DNA of 64,000 nucleotides from Lustribacter sp965277075 (GTDB lineage: Bacteria; Vulcanimicrobiota; Vulcanimicrobiia; Vulcanimicrobiales; Vulcanimicrobiaceae), in contig OZ255707.1 of assembly GCA_965277075.1 (NCBI GenBank), positions 434,001-498,000 of the forward strand, written 5' to 3'. The position numbers were made by a program, and so were the translations under genes. Shown here piece after piece: positions 51,027-58,735 of this stretch; positions within the stretch are counted from its first letter, which is position 1, and every line of letters begins with the position of its first letter. Under the pieces are notes generated by a model. It was not told the origin of the DNA. It made no database searches and saw only the letters and a program-made list of their open reading frames with translations.

Positions 51027-51746
51027 GTGTCGGCGTTCGACGACGAATTCGGGCTGTTCGGCGACGATGAGGCGACGCCGGACGAAGAACGCAAACCAAC
51101 GCTGGGCGCGCGTCAGATCGCGACCGGCGAAACGATCATCGATGACATTGAACCCGAAGACGAACGTCCGATACGTCGCCGCAACGGTCCCGGAAGCGGT
51201 CCACCGCGCGACCGTGCGACGGGCGAACGGCGTCCGTATCGTGACCGCGACCACGGCCCGCGCACGACCGGTGATCCCGCGGTGGCGCAAGCGCGAGCCG
51301 TCGAGTTGCTCCGCTACCTCGCTGGCAAACTCACCTCGAAACCCGACCAGGTGATCGTCGAGGTCGTCGACGGTGCGCGTGGTCCGGTGATCGAACTCGA
51401 AGTCCATCCCGACGATTTCGGCAAAGTGATCGGTAAAGGCGGACGCGTTGCGCAAGCGCTGCGCACGATCGTACGTGCCAGCGCCGAAGGCAAGGTAACG
51501 ATCGACATCGTCGACGTCGAAGACGATGACGAATTCGAAGCGGATATCGAACACGCCGGCATGATATCCGTCGTCGAGACGGATGCCGACACCGATGCTA
51601 AAACGGATGCGGACGTCGAGAACACCGGCGATGACACGCCGATCGACGGCGATACAGCGAGCGATACCGGTGCCGCGCCGGCGCCGAAAACCGCCGGGCG
51701 GAAAAAACGTGCCACGTCCCCCGTCAAACGTAAAAAGAAAAGCTGA
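51027..51746 (+). CDS. khpA: KH-domain RNA-binding protein (KhpA-like) with long charged extensions
   Basis: 239 residues from GTG 51027, three bases after the rpsP stop. The central part (about residues 83-165) is a KhpA/YlqC-like KH domain: RAVELLRYLAGKLTSKPDQV, then DFGKVIGKGGRVAQALRTIV with the GKGG loop. KhpA is usually 75-80 residues; here an acidic and Arg-rich N-terminal ~80 residues and an acidic C-terminal tail ending in KRKKKS are added, both probably disordered. Position between rpsP and rimM supports the assignment. The end overlaps rimM by 38 bp. Expected to bind RNA with a KhpB-like partner. Confidence 0.88.
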   Translation: MSAFDDEFGLFGDDEATPDEERKPTLGARQIATGETIIDDIEPEDERPIRRRNGPGSGPPRDRATGERRPYRDRDHGPRTTGDPAVAQARAVELLRYLAGKLTSKPDQVIVEVVDGARGPVIELEVHPDDFGKVIGKGGRVAQALRTIVRASAEGKVTIDIVDVEDDDEFEADIEHAGMISVVETDADTDAKTDADVENTGDDTPIDGDTASDTGAAPAPKTAGRKKRATSPVKRKKKS

Positions 51747-52257
51747 GGTCAACGCCGGCCGGATCGTTGGTCCCTTCGGTCGCGGCGGCGAACTCAAAGT
51801 CGATGCGTCGCGCATCGGCGCCGATGCCTTCCACGCCGGCCTTGCCGTCACGCTCCGCTTCGCCGACGGAACCATGCGCAAGACAACCGTCACGTCGGTT
51901 CGCGTGCATAAAGGGCGGCCACTCGTGCGAATCGACGGCGTCGCGGATCTGAGCGCTGCCGAACAGCTCGGAACGGCTGACATGCTCGTCGCACGAGAAG
52001 ACGCGCCACTCGGTGCGAGTGAATACCTTGACGCGGATCTCCTTGGTTGCCGGCTGGTCGATGAGGCCGGGATCGAACGCGGTTTGGTCGTCGGGGTCGC
52101 GCACTACCCGGCGCAAGACATGTTGATCGTCGGACCGGAGCGACTGCTCTTACCGCTCGTTCACGCGTTCGTCGCGCGCGTCGATGTCGCGCGCAAGGAA
52201 ATCCAGATCACGGTTCCGCGTGGTCTGCTCGATCCGTCGCAGGCCGACGAAGCCTAA
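51709..52257 (+). CDS. rimM: Ribosome maturation factor RimM
   Basis: GTG 51709, inside the 3' end of the KH gene, starts about 15 residues before the conserved AGRIVGPFGRGGELKV; 182 residues. VTSVRVHKGRPLVRIDGVADLSAAEQL and the PRC-barrel part (LGCRLVDEAGIERGLVVGV, LLLPLVHAFVARVDV, ITVPRGLLD) match RimM. It assists 30S subunit head assembly through uS19. trmD and rplS, its usual followers, are absent here; the strand switches after it. Confidence 0.93.
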   Translation: MPRPPSNVKRKAEVNAGRIVGPFGRGGELKVDASRIGADAFHAGLAVTLRFADGTMRKTTVTSVRVHKGRPLVRIDGVADLSAAEQLGTADMLVAREDAPLGASEYLDADLLGCRLVDEAGIERGLVVGVAHYPAQDMLIVGPERLLLPLVHAFVARVDVARKEIQITVPRGLLDPSQADEA

Positions 52258-52351
52258 GTCGCCCTTCGACAAGCTCAGGGTGACAGAACCCCCTCGTCAT
52301 CGCCCACCAATGTCATCTGGGCTTGGCGAAGAGCGAAGGGCGAAGAGCGGC
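52258..52351. other. Short gene-free region with a CCCTTCGACAAGCTCAGGG-type repeat sequence
   Basis: About 94 bp between convergent rimM and the minus-strand gene. It contains CCCTTCGACAAGCTCAGGG at 52262-52280, a partly palindromic sequence that I know as a dispersed repeat in many unrelated bacterial genomes. Only one copy was noticed in this window. The hairpin is weak, so I do not call it a terminator. Confidence 0.4.
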
Positions 52352-52957
52352 TTACGGCGTTGCCGACGCGAGCGGCGACGGTGATGGCGCCGGCACGGCG
52401 CCGGCCCGTTTGTGGCGGAAAAGTCCACCGACGTTTGCGACCGGTTCGGTCGTCGCCGCGTTGTGCACCGGCGCGGGGCTTGAAGCGCCGCCTTGCGGTG
52501 ACTGTTGCGGCGCGAACGACGCATAACCGCGCGCCGCGCTGTGTAGAATCGCCTGACGCAACGTGTCGCCCTCGCCGGCGGCGTCGCGAATCGTCGTCAG
52601 CTGCCCGGACTTGCTAAAAACGACGATGCCGGACTGTGCGCTCACCAACTGGAGCACGATCGAGGCGCCGTCGCCGAGCGGCGTGAGAAAGCCCGTAACA
52701 TAGAACTGCGCTCCGCTCTTGCGCGCGGCCGTCAAGTATTCCGGACGCTGCACGTCGGGATCGACCGCCACGACGCGCACTTCGCTGCCTTGTGCAATCT
52801 GATCGGCGAGCATCGTCATGATCTGGCTGGTCGTTCGGGGGTCGAGCGCCGCGGTCGTGCTCAGCGGAAACACGACGACGGACGGAAGACTCGACGTTGG
52901 CGGAGACGCTGCTCCCAACGCTATCAGCGCAAAGAGCGCGAGCAACATGCGACGCAC
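52352..52957 (-). CDS. Secreted protein with TolB/CsgG-like domain
   Basis: 201 residues; GTG 52957 has GGAGG five bases upstream. A signal peptide (MLLALFALIALGAASPP) leads to a periplasmic domain: SVVVFPLSTTAALDPRTTSQ, MLADQIAQGSEVRVVAVDPDVQRPEYLTAARKS and FYVTGFLTPLGDGASIVLQL, the pattern of small CsgG/TolB-N-like proteins. The last ~50 residues are Pro/Ala/Ser-rich. Function unknown; possibly an envelope structural or accessory protein. Convergent with rimM. Confidence 0.6.
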   Translation of the reverse strand: MRRMLLALFALIALGAASPPTSSLPSVVVFPLSTTAALDPRTTSQIMTMLADQIAQGSEVRVVAVDPDVQRPEYLTAARKSGAQFYVTGFLTPLGDGASIVLQLVSAQSGIVVFSKSGQLTTIRDAAGEGDTLRQAILHSAARGYASFAPQQSPQGGASSPAPVHNAATTEPVANVGGLFRHKRAGAVPAPSPSPLASATP

Positions 52958-52991
52958 GTTCGCCTCCGTTCAACGCGCCGGCCGTCGATCC

Positions 52992-53852
52992 TTACGACGC
53001 AAGCGTCGGCGTGCCGGAAATCCGTTCATGGCTGTGCGCACCATCTGCGAAGTGACGTTCCCATTCGGCGCTCACGTGGGCGCCGAACAGAAAGATCAGA
53101 GAGATCAGATAGACCCACAGCGTCACCGCGAAGATGGCCGAGAGCGTCCCGTAGATTTGCAGAAAGTTCGTGTGCGCGGTGTAGATGGCGAATGCAACCT
53201 GAGCGAGCGAATAGCCGGCTGCCGTAACGATCGCTCCGGGAACGCCGAAGGTCCAGTTCGCGCGGCGGTTCGGCAAATACGTGTAGACCAGCACGGCGAT
53301 AATAAAAACGAAGCCGAGCGAAAACGCGTACGAGCCGATCTGCGGAATGACCCGAAGGTACTCGAGACCGGTCACGCGCACGACATATGTCATAATGACC
53401 GGCACGGCCGTTGCGACGATCAGCACGATCGCGATAAGCGGGACCAGCACGACCGCGATGACGATTTCGATCAGAAAATGACGGCTCGGAATCTTCAGCG
53501 AGCGATCGAGTCCGTAGGCGACCGCACCGAACACGTTCTTCGCCGACCAAACGAGACCGGCGAGACCGACAAGTCCCGAAATGCCGCGATACTGCACGAC
53601 CGACGGCAAATTGCTCGACACGAGATCGTAAATTTGCGGGGCGACGCGATCGATGGTCTCGAGCGCACGGACGCTGCCCGCTTCGGTGCCGTAGATGTAA
53701 CCGAACATGGCGACGATCACGAGGGAGAGCGGAATGGCGGCGAAGATCGCGTTGAACGCGACCGCCTGCGCGAGAAACGACGCGCCGTCCGAGGAGAAGT
53801 TGACCGCGGCGACGCGCAGGACGTCGGCGATCTGCTGCAGCCGGTCACGCAC
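52992..53852 (-). CDS. YihY/BrkB family membrane protein
   Basis: 286 residues from GTG 53852; about six membrane segments. SDGASFLAQAVAFNAIFAAIPLSLV is the family's first helix pair with F-x-x-x-P; IYGTLSAIFAVTLWVYLISLIFLFGAHVSAEWER is the closing signature (PF03631). The family was once misnamed RNase BN. Its function is not established; transport or membrane-lipid roles are suggested. Only 5 bp separate its start from the divergent gene at 53858, so each promoter must lie in the other gene. Confidence 0.9.
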   Translation of the reverse strand: MRDRLQQIADVLRVAAVNFSSDGASFLAQAVAFNAIFAAIPLSLVIVAMFGYIYGTEAGSVRALETIDRVAPQIYDLVSSNLPSVVQYRGISGLVGLAGLVWSAKNVFGAVAYGLDRSLKIPSRHFLIEIVIAVVLVPLIAIVLIVATAVPVIMTYVVRVTGLEYLRVIPQIGSYAFSLGFVFIIAVLVYTYLPNRRANWTFGVPGAIVTAAGYSLAQVAFAIYTAHTNFLQIYGTLSAIFAVTLWVYLISLIFLFGAHVSAEWERHFADGAHSHERISGTPTLAS

Positions 53853-53857
53853 GGCTG

Positions 53858-54370
53858 ATGCTGCTTGCTACCGTCGTGCTACTCAACGGCGCGGTCGTAC
53901 CGAGCACGCCGCCGGCGCGCCGGCTTTTCGGGCACATCATGGTCCCGCTCGCGCCGGTCGTCGCGCGCATCGCCGATCGTGTCACGCTGACGGGCGATAC
54001 GATAACGCTCGTGCGCGACGCGCGAACGTGCGTCTTTCGCGTCGGTTCGCGGGCGTATGCGTGCGACGGTGCCATCCGCGAAGCAGCCGTCGCATCGTTT
54101 GCGCGCAGCGGCAGCGTGTTCGTTCCGCTCGCGGCCGTCGGCCGGGCGTTCGGCGGCCGCGTCGCGTACGACGCGCGCAGCAACACGGTTGCCGTCGTCG
54201 TACCGCCGCGTTCCGCACTCGCAACGCCGACGCCGTTCGACGCGGCAGCGCCGCGCGTCGCACCCGCCCAAATCTTTACGCCGCAACCCGTGCCCGCGAC
54301 GCCGCGCGCGATGGAGTCCGGCAATCCGCGTCCGCGACGCACGGCCATTCCGGTTACCCCGTCGCGCTAA
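53858..54370 (+). CDS. Exported stalk-domain protein (copper amine oxidase N-terminal-like)
   Basis: 170 residues. A short hydrophobic N-terminus (MLLATVVLLNGAVVP) probably acts as signal peptide. Then FGHIMVPLAPVVARIADRV and GSVFVPLAAVGRAFGGRVAYDARSNTVAVVVP, the FVP-L repeat of the copper amine oxidase N-terminal (stalk) domain PF07833, which is a surface domain and not a copper enzyme. A Pro/Ala/Thr tail follows. The 3' end overlaps the convergent small gene by 4 bp; the ATG is 5 bp from a divergent start, so a slightly later start is possible. Confidence 0.7.
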   Translation: MLLATVVLLNGAVVPSTPPARRLFGHIMVPLAPVVARIADRVTLTGDTITLVRDARTCVFRVGSRAYACDGAIREAAVASFARSGSVFVPLAAVGRAFGGRVAYDARSNTVAVVVPPRSALATPTPFDAAAPRVAPAQIFTPQPVPATPRAMESGNPRPRRTAIPVTPSR

Positions 54371-54627
54371 AGACCCGCGTCGCCCAGCGCTTTGATCCAG
54401 CGCTGCGTCGTGGGATCGTCCCACCAGTTCGCGACACGCGCCTCGAGGTCGTGAACGCCGCGCAGCGCGTCGACGTGCCGCTCGATGCGTGCGGGGTCGG
54501 GGTTCGGCTCGCCCAGGTGTTCGTGCAACGCGTCGAGTTCGTTGCGCGCCGCCGGATCGTCGCCGATCGCGCTCCGTAAATCGTCGTAGGGCAACATTGC
54601 CGATGCGGGACGCCCATCGTCGTTCAT
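54367..54627 (-). CDS. Small acidic helical protein of unknown function
   Basis: 86 residues from ATG 54627. It reads as a helical, charged protein: YDDLRSAIGDDPAARNELDA, then RIERHVDALRGVHDLEARVANW and WWDDPTTQRWIKALGDAGL. No signal, membrane or Cys residues. Family not recognised. The upstream ribosome site is weak, but the same strand continues from the secreted protein gene at 54644-56065, whose stop lies 16 bp before this start. Confidence 0.5.
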   Translation of the reverse strand: MNDDGRPASAMLPYDDLRSAIGDDPAARNELDALHEHLGEPNPDPARIERHVDALRGVHDLEARVANWWDDPTTQRWIKALGDAGL

Positions 54628-54643
54628 ACTCGAGGTCTTCCCG

Positions 54644-56065
54644 TTACGTATGGGATTCGCCCGGCGATGCGGCTGGGCTCGGCGCGCCGTTGCAGGCACC
54701 CGGCGGTACCGCAAGCGGGGGCGTCAGCGTGAGCCCGAACTCGATCGGATACGACGACGCGCCATCCGTCATGTAGGTGCCGAGGATCGTTTGCGAGGTT
54801 CCCGCGGGCAACGAGAACGCGCGCACGAGTCGCGGCTGCACCGAATCGTTCACGCACGGGATCAACGTCGGCGCGGGCTCACCATCGAAAAGTATGGTGA
54901 CCGTCGCACCGCCGCTGCCGGCCGTGCGCTCCCACAGATACGCCGTCTGCGGCGCCGCCGTCGGGTTCGCAAGGTGCAAATCGATGCGACGGGTCACGCC
55001 GTAATCGCCGCCGAGCGCACGGCCACCGTCGCGCAGGTTCGCAATTCCCTCGCCGCCGACGGTGACGGGATCCGGTTCGGGCTCACCGATGCTGAGGGTA
55101 AGGTCGATCGGCGCGATGTCCCCGAGCGAATAGAGGCCGCGGCGTTGGTGCGAATCGCCGGCGAGTTCAGGCTCCCCGAGCAGTGTCGCGAGCGGAGCGG
55201 GCGCCGCGCTCGTCACCACGGAAACGATGACCGGGCCGCCCGTTACGACGCGCAGATCCTCGATCGCCTCGATCAGATCCCCGGCTTGCAGATTCGCGAG
55301 CGGCACCTCGTCGGGGACGTCCGGCGTGAGATCGAGCAGCACGCCTTCGCCCAAGGCGTGCTCGACCAGAAATCGCGCGGTCGTTTGTTGGCCGACGTAC
55401 GCAAATTGCGGGCTCGGGCCAACCGCTGCGCCGACGATCTGCACGCGCGCCGCCGTCCCCGTCGTTTGCAGGACCAGCGACACGCGACGCGGCGCCGCGG
55501 CGGCGACGTGGTAGAGAAAGAGCCGCGCCGGCGCATTCGCTGCGAGCGTACCGCGTAACAGCACACCGTCGCTGGTGGGCCCGATGTATTCCGGATCGTC
55601 GCTATAGAGCAGCAGTCGCGGTTCGAACGGCTCGAGCGTCGCAACGCCGATGTGGACGTTCGTCTTACCTTGCACGTCCGCGAACGTGCCGCGCCCACCG
55701 ATGGTGACGCCGGCCAGCGAATCGAGTGATGCACCGGGGTTGAGATTGGCATTCAGGGTGATGCCGTGAACATCGAGCAAGGTGCCAGGCTGCCGGGCGG
55801 CGAGCGCGTCGATCGCGGCTCGAACGCGCGCGAGCGCAAAACGCGCTGTCACGTTTCCGGCCAGCTCGATGTCGACGGCAGCCGGTACGACGCCGGCCGG
55901 AACGAGCGGCGGAGGCGAAGCCGCGGTTGGTAGGGGCAGCGGCGGCGGCGAAACGCTCGGCGCGGGAGAAGGCACCGGCACCGACGGCGCCGCAACTTGC
56001 GCTCCCGCCGTGCCGTGCAGCAGAGCGAACGCGGTGACGACGGCGGTCGCTAATCGAAATTTCAT
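54644..56065 (-). CDS. Secreted protein of unknown function, Pro-rich N-terminus
   Basis: 473 residues from ATG 56065. Signal peptide (MKFRLATAVVTAFALLHGTA) and a Pro/Ala/Ser linker up to about residue 60. The rest is predicted beta-rich, with strands such as RLLLYSDDPEYIGPTSDGVLL, RVSLVLQTTGTAARVQIVGA and RIDLHLANPTAAPQTAYLWE, and a late SSYPIEFGLTLTPP. I have seen no catalytic motif. It may be a surface or periplasmic structural protein. It is divergent from the 56125 gene with about 60 bp between starts. Confidence 0.6.
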   Translation of the reverse strand: MKFRLATAVVTAFALLHGTAGAQVAAPSVPVPSPAPSVSPPPLPLPTAASPPPLVPAGVVPAAVDIELAGNVTARFALARVRAAIDALAARQPGTLLDVHGITLNANLNPGASLDSLAGVTIGGRGTFADVQGKTNVHIGVATLEPFEPRLLLYSDDPEYIGPTSDGVLLRGTLAANAPARLFLYHVAAAAPRRVSLVLQTTGTAARVQIVGAAVGPSPQFAYVGQQTTARFLVEHALGEGVLLDLTPDVPDEVPLANLQAGDLIEAIEDLRVVTGGPVIVSVVTSAAPAPLATLLGEPELAGDSHQRRGLYSLGDIAPIDLTLSIGEPEPDPVTVGGEGIANLRDGGRALGGDYGVTRRIDLHLANPTAAPQTAYLWERTAGSGGATVTILFDGEPAPTLIPCVNDSVQPRLVRAFSLPAGTSQTILGTYMTDGASSYPIEFGLTLTPPLAVPPGACNGAPSPAASPGESHT

Positions 56066-56124
56066 CGCGCACGTACCAACTCAGGCGTCGGAGAGCGAAG
56101 TCCCTTGCCGTCGCTGCCGACATC

Positions 56125-57417
56125 GTGAAGAAGGCGTCGTTGGAGGTTTGGCGTTTGCCCATGGGTGCGAGTCGGTTGATCGGCGCGATTCTCGTCATCG
56201 CTTCGACCCTGGGTGTGGGTCCGGCATTGAGCAGCGCGGACGTGGCCGTGTTACGCGAACTTCAGCCCGCGCAGCGCGCGAGCGTCTTCGTCGTTGCGCG
56301 CGACGGTTCGCTGCGCACGGTGTACGGTGAGGGTGTGGCGCTTCCCGATCCGCCGCCGCCACCGCTTGCGGTTGCTGCGGTCGCGCCGATCTTGGCGCCG
56401 CGACCGCGCCCGATCATCCCGCAGCTTGCGATCAAGCTGCCCGGCCTCCTCGCTTTTAGCGCGCACCTCTTCGTGCCGACGATCCCCTTGCCCAAACCGA
56501 TCCTATCCAAAGCGCGGACGCTGGTGCGCGATCTCGCGTGGTTGTACGCGCATCGCTTCGACGACCGCGCCGACGTCCCGGGCATTCCCGTTCGTTCGCA
56601 AGTATCGTCGCCGTTCGATATCGACTCGGGCGCATTTCACGGCGTGCGCGCGACGAACGGTTGGAGCGCGGTGCGTGTCGCGGTCTCAATTCCCTGCGGC
56701 GTGCGGCACTTCGCCACCGGGCCCGGCTACAACGAAGTGACCGGCGACCAGGGCACGATCGATCTCGAGACAGGTTACGTGTACATCGGCGGCTGGGGCG
56801 CCGGTGCGCGCGGCGTCTCCGTCGACGCCGGCCTGCAAAAGAGTTCTGCGCAAGCCGAGCACGACGATTACGCCTTCTACTGGAAATTCGCGTCGAACAA
56901 ACCGATCACGTCGGACGAACGTTTTCCGTGCGGCGGTCCGGATGTCGTACTCGAACTCTACCCGGTCTCTCCGACGCAATTGGTGTTTACGGCCACCGGC
57001 ATTTCGGATTCGGGCACGCGCCGAACGCTGACCGTCGTCCAGACGACGAACGCCGACGATGGTTGGATTCCGAACGGCGGTTCACGCGACGACGGCGTCA
57101 TCCTCAAGCGCATCATCTCGATCGCGCAACCGTGGACGTGGCACCGTCGAGCCGGCGGCTCGCGTACGAATCGCTTTACGAGCGGCAGCTATTTCGGAGT
57201 GAACGGTCCGCACGATCTCACGCCCCGCTTCGTATGGAGCCGCTGCGAAGTCGGTCACATCGTTCCGCCGGCCATCGTTCCGACGTATCGTCCGTGGACC
57301 GGCAACGAGACGTGGACGTCGCGCGTCCCGGGTGTCTACACCGATTGGCCGCCGCTGGGGGTCATGCGCGCGAGCGGCGGCGCGTGCGGCGCAGCCGGAC
57401 TCTATTTGCGTGCGTAG
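56125..57417 (+). CDS. Exported protein of unknown function
   Basis: 430 residues from GTG 56125 (ATG 56161 also fits a signal peptide: MGASRLIGAILVIASTLGVG). A Pro/Ala-rich region around residues 75-105 precedes a globular domain from about residue 150: IPVRSQVSSPFDIDSGAFHG, GWSAVRVAVSIPCGVRHFAT, TGYVYIGGWGAGARGVSVDAG and WTWHRRAGGSRTNRFTSGS. The aromatic/Gly-rich beta pattern recalls secreted plant- and actinobacteria-type beta proteins, without a named family. Cys positions suggest disulfides. It is overlapped by the protease gene by 8 bp, which implies co-expression. Confidence 0.6.
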   Translation: MKKASLEVWRLPMGASRLIGAILVIASTLGVGPALSSADVAVLRELQPAQRASVFVVARDGSLRTVYGEGVALPDPPPPPLAVAAVAPILAPRPRPIIPQLAIKLPGLLAFSAHLFVPTIPLPKPILSKARTLVRDLAWLYAHRFDDRADVPGIPVRSQVSSPFDIDSGAFHGVRATNGWSAVRVAVSIPCGVRHFATGPGYNEVTGDQGTIDLETGYVYIGGWGAGARGVSVDAGLQKSSAQAEHDDYAFYWKFASNKPITSDERFPCGGPDVVLELYPVSPTQLVFTATGISDSGTRRTLTVVQTTNADDGWIPNGGSRDDGVILKRIISIAQPWTWHRRAGGSRTNRFTSGSYFGVNGPHDLTPRFVWSRCEVGHIVPPAIVPTYRPWTGNETWTSRVPGVYTDWPPLGVMRASGGACGAAGLYLRA

Positions 57418-58735
57418 GGCACGCGCGGTATTCACCTTGATCGTGCTCGTCGTCGGCGTAACGCGGCTCGCGTGCGGAGCCGACGACGCCGCCGGCGGCT
57501 ACGCGAAACTCCGGCCGTCGCTCGTCAAAGTGTGGGCGTTCGACCGGTCGGGCCATCCGGTCGAAAGCGGCTCCGGAGTTGTGATCGTTTCGAACGGTGT
57601 GCGTTCGCTCGTGCTGACGGCCGCGCACGTGATCGCGGGTGCAGCAAGCATCAGGATCGATCTCGATCGCGACCGGCACGATTTGGTGGCGCGCGTGCAG
57701 CAGCGCGGCCCGCGCGATCTTGCAGTATTGGAACTCGATCGCGGCAATCTCGTGCCGGCGACGTTTGCCGCACGTTCGCGCGGGGTCGTCGAGGGCAATC
57801 TGATCGCGGTCGCAGGGTTCGTGAAACACGATGAACTGATCGGCGTCGTCGGGCAAGAGCCGCGTTTGCTCTATCCGGGAACGATCAGTTCGCGTCCGGA
57901 TAACGGTGCGTATCTCGAACTGGAGAACGTGCACGTCGAAGAAGGGCTCAGTGGAGGCCCGGTCTTCGATCCGGACAGCGGCGACGTACTCGGCATCGTG
58001 ACCTCGCGAACCTCCGACGAGCGGGGCGGCTTCGCCGATTCAGCGGCGCTCGTCGTCGTACCGTTTCTTGCGACGAGCGCCATTGGGTTTCGGCAGCACG
58101 CCGACCCGCGCGTTGCCGTTGCAACTTCCGCTCCGGCAAAAACCGTCGCACCGAAGCGGGCCGTCGTACGGCCGCCGGCGGCAGCGCCGGTCGTGGCAAC
58201 GCCGGTCGTGGCAATGCCGGTCGCTGTAATGCCGGTCGCTGTAACGCCGGTCGCGGCGAAGCCTAGCGCGACGCAGGCGCCGCGCAGGTCACTCGTATGG
58301 GAGGTGCAGGACGGCCGCCCGCACCGGATCGTCTACGACCACAAGGGTTGCGCGATTGCGCTCTCGTTCGCGATCCAGCATCTCGCGTTTACCGTTCCGA
58401 GCGATGTAAACGATGCGCCCGATCCGTCGCACGCGCGGCTGATCTTGGAGGTGAGCCGGCGCGTCGCGCCGGTCGCCGCGTGCGCGGACGTTGCGGAAAG
58501 CAATCCGGCGGACGCGAACTACGAGCCGTCGGCGGCGTCGTTCGACGGTGCGCACGTGACGATCCGGTTTCGCCACGTCGTCGCTGCCGACGCGAGCGCC
58601 GCCGACGATCCGATCTTTCCGTCCGACGTCAGTCTTGACGCTGATCTCACGACGGTGCCCGTCACCGCGCACGTGCAGCTGATCGACGCCGACTGGGATG
58701 GCGTGTTCGACGTTATTGCTTCCAAAGATCGCTGA
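57410..58735 (+). CDS. Exported trypsin-like serine protease with VAxPV repeat linker
   Basis: GTG 57410 begins a signal peptide (MRRARAVFTLIVLVVGVTRL); 441 residues. The trypsin-like domain has a full triad: His73 in LTAAHVIAG, Asp103 in RDLAVLELD and Ser181 in GLSGGPVFD. A linker with five near-identical five-residue units (58186-58260) follows, then a ~150-residue C-terminal domain with HRIVYDHKGCAIALSFAIQ and ending LIDADWDGVFDVIASKD. It probably cleaves extracytoplasmic protein; HtrA-type PDZ domains are absent. The 5' end overlaps the preceding gene and the 3' end overlaps the convergent gene by 23 bp. Confidence 0.85.
   Translation: MRRARAVFTLIVLVVGVTRLACGADDAAGGYAKLRPSLVKVWAFDRSGHPVESGSGVVIVSNGVRSLVLTAAHVIAGAASIRIDLDRDRHDLVARVQQRGPRDLAVLELDRGNLVPATFAARSRGVVEGNLIAVAGFVKHDELIGVVGQEPRLLYPGTISSRPDNGAYLELENVHVEEGLSGGPVFDPDSGDVLGIVTSRTSDERGGFADSAALVVVPFLATSAIGFRQHADPRVAVATSAPAKTVAPKRAVVRPPAAAPVVATPVVAMPVAVMPVAVTPVAAKPSATQAPRRSLVWEVQDGRPHRIVYDHKGCAIALSFAIQHLAFTVPSDVNDAPDPSHARLILEVSRRVAPVAACADVAESNPADANYEPSAASFDGAHVTIRFRHVVAADASAADDPIFPSDVSLDADLTTVPVTAHVQLIDADWDGVFDVIASKDR
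58186..58260 (+). repeat. Five tandem 15-bp units inside the protease gene
   Basis: Units starting GCCGGTCG at 58186, 58201, 58216, 58231 and 58246. The first four differ by three bases at most between neighbours; the last has drifted. They code for PVVAT, PVVAM, PVAVM, PVAVT and PVAAK in the linker. Confidence 0.85.

Noticed and set aside
50298..51983. A 561-codon open minus-strand frame
   Set aside because: It lies opposite ffh, rpsP, the KH gene and rimM, all certain on the plus strand. Its translation is low-complexity Arg/Phe/Asp text with no domain; high GC produces such open antisense frames.
52818..53858. A 346-codon open plus-strand frame
   Set aside because: Antisense to the YihY-family gene, which has clear membrane segments and signatures; the plus translation is a highly charged Asp/Arg/Asn/His-rich text.
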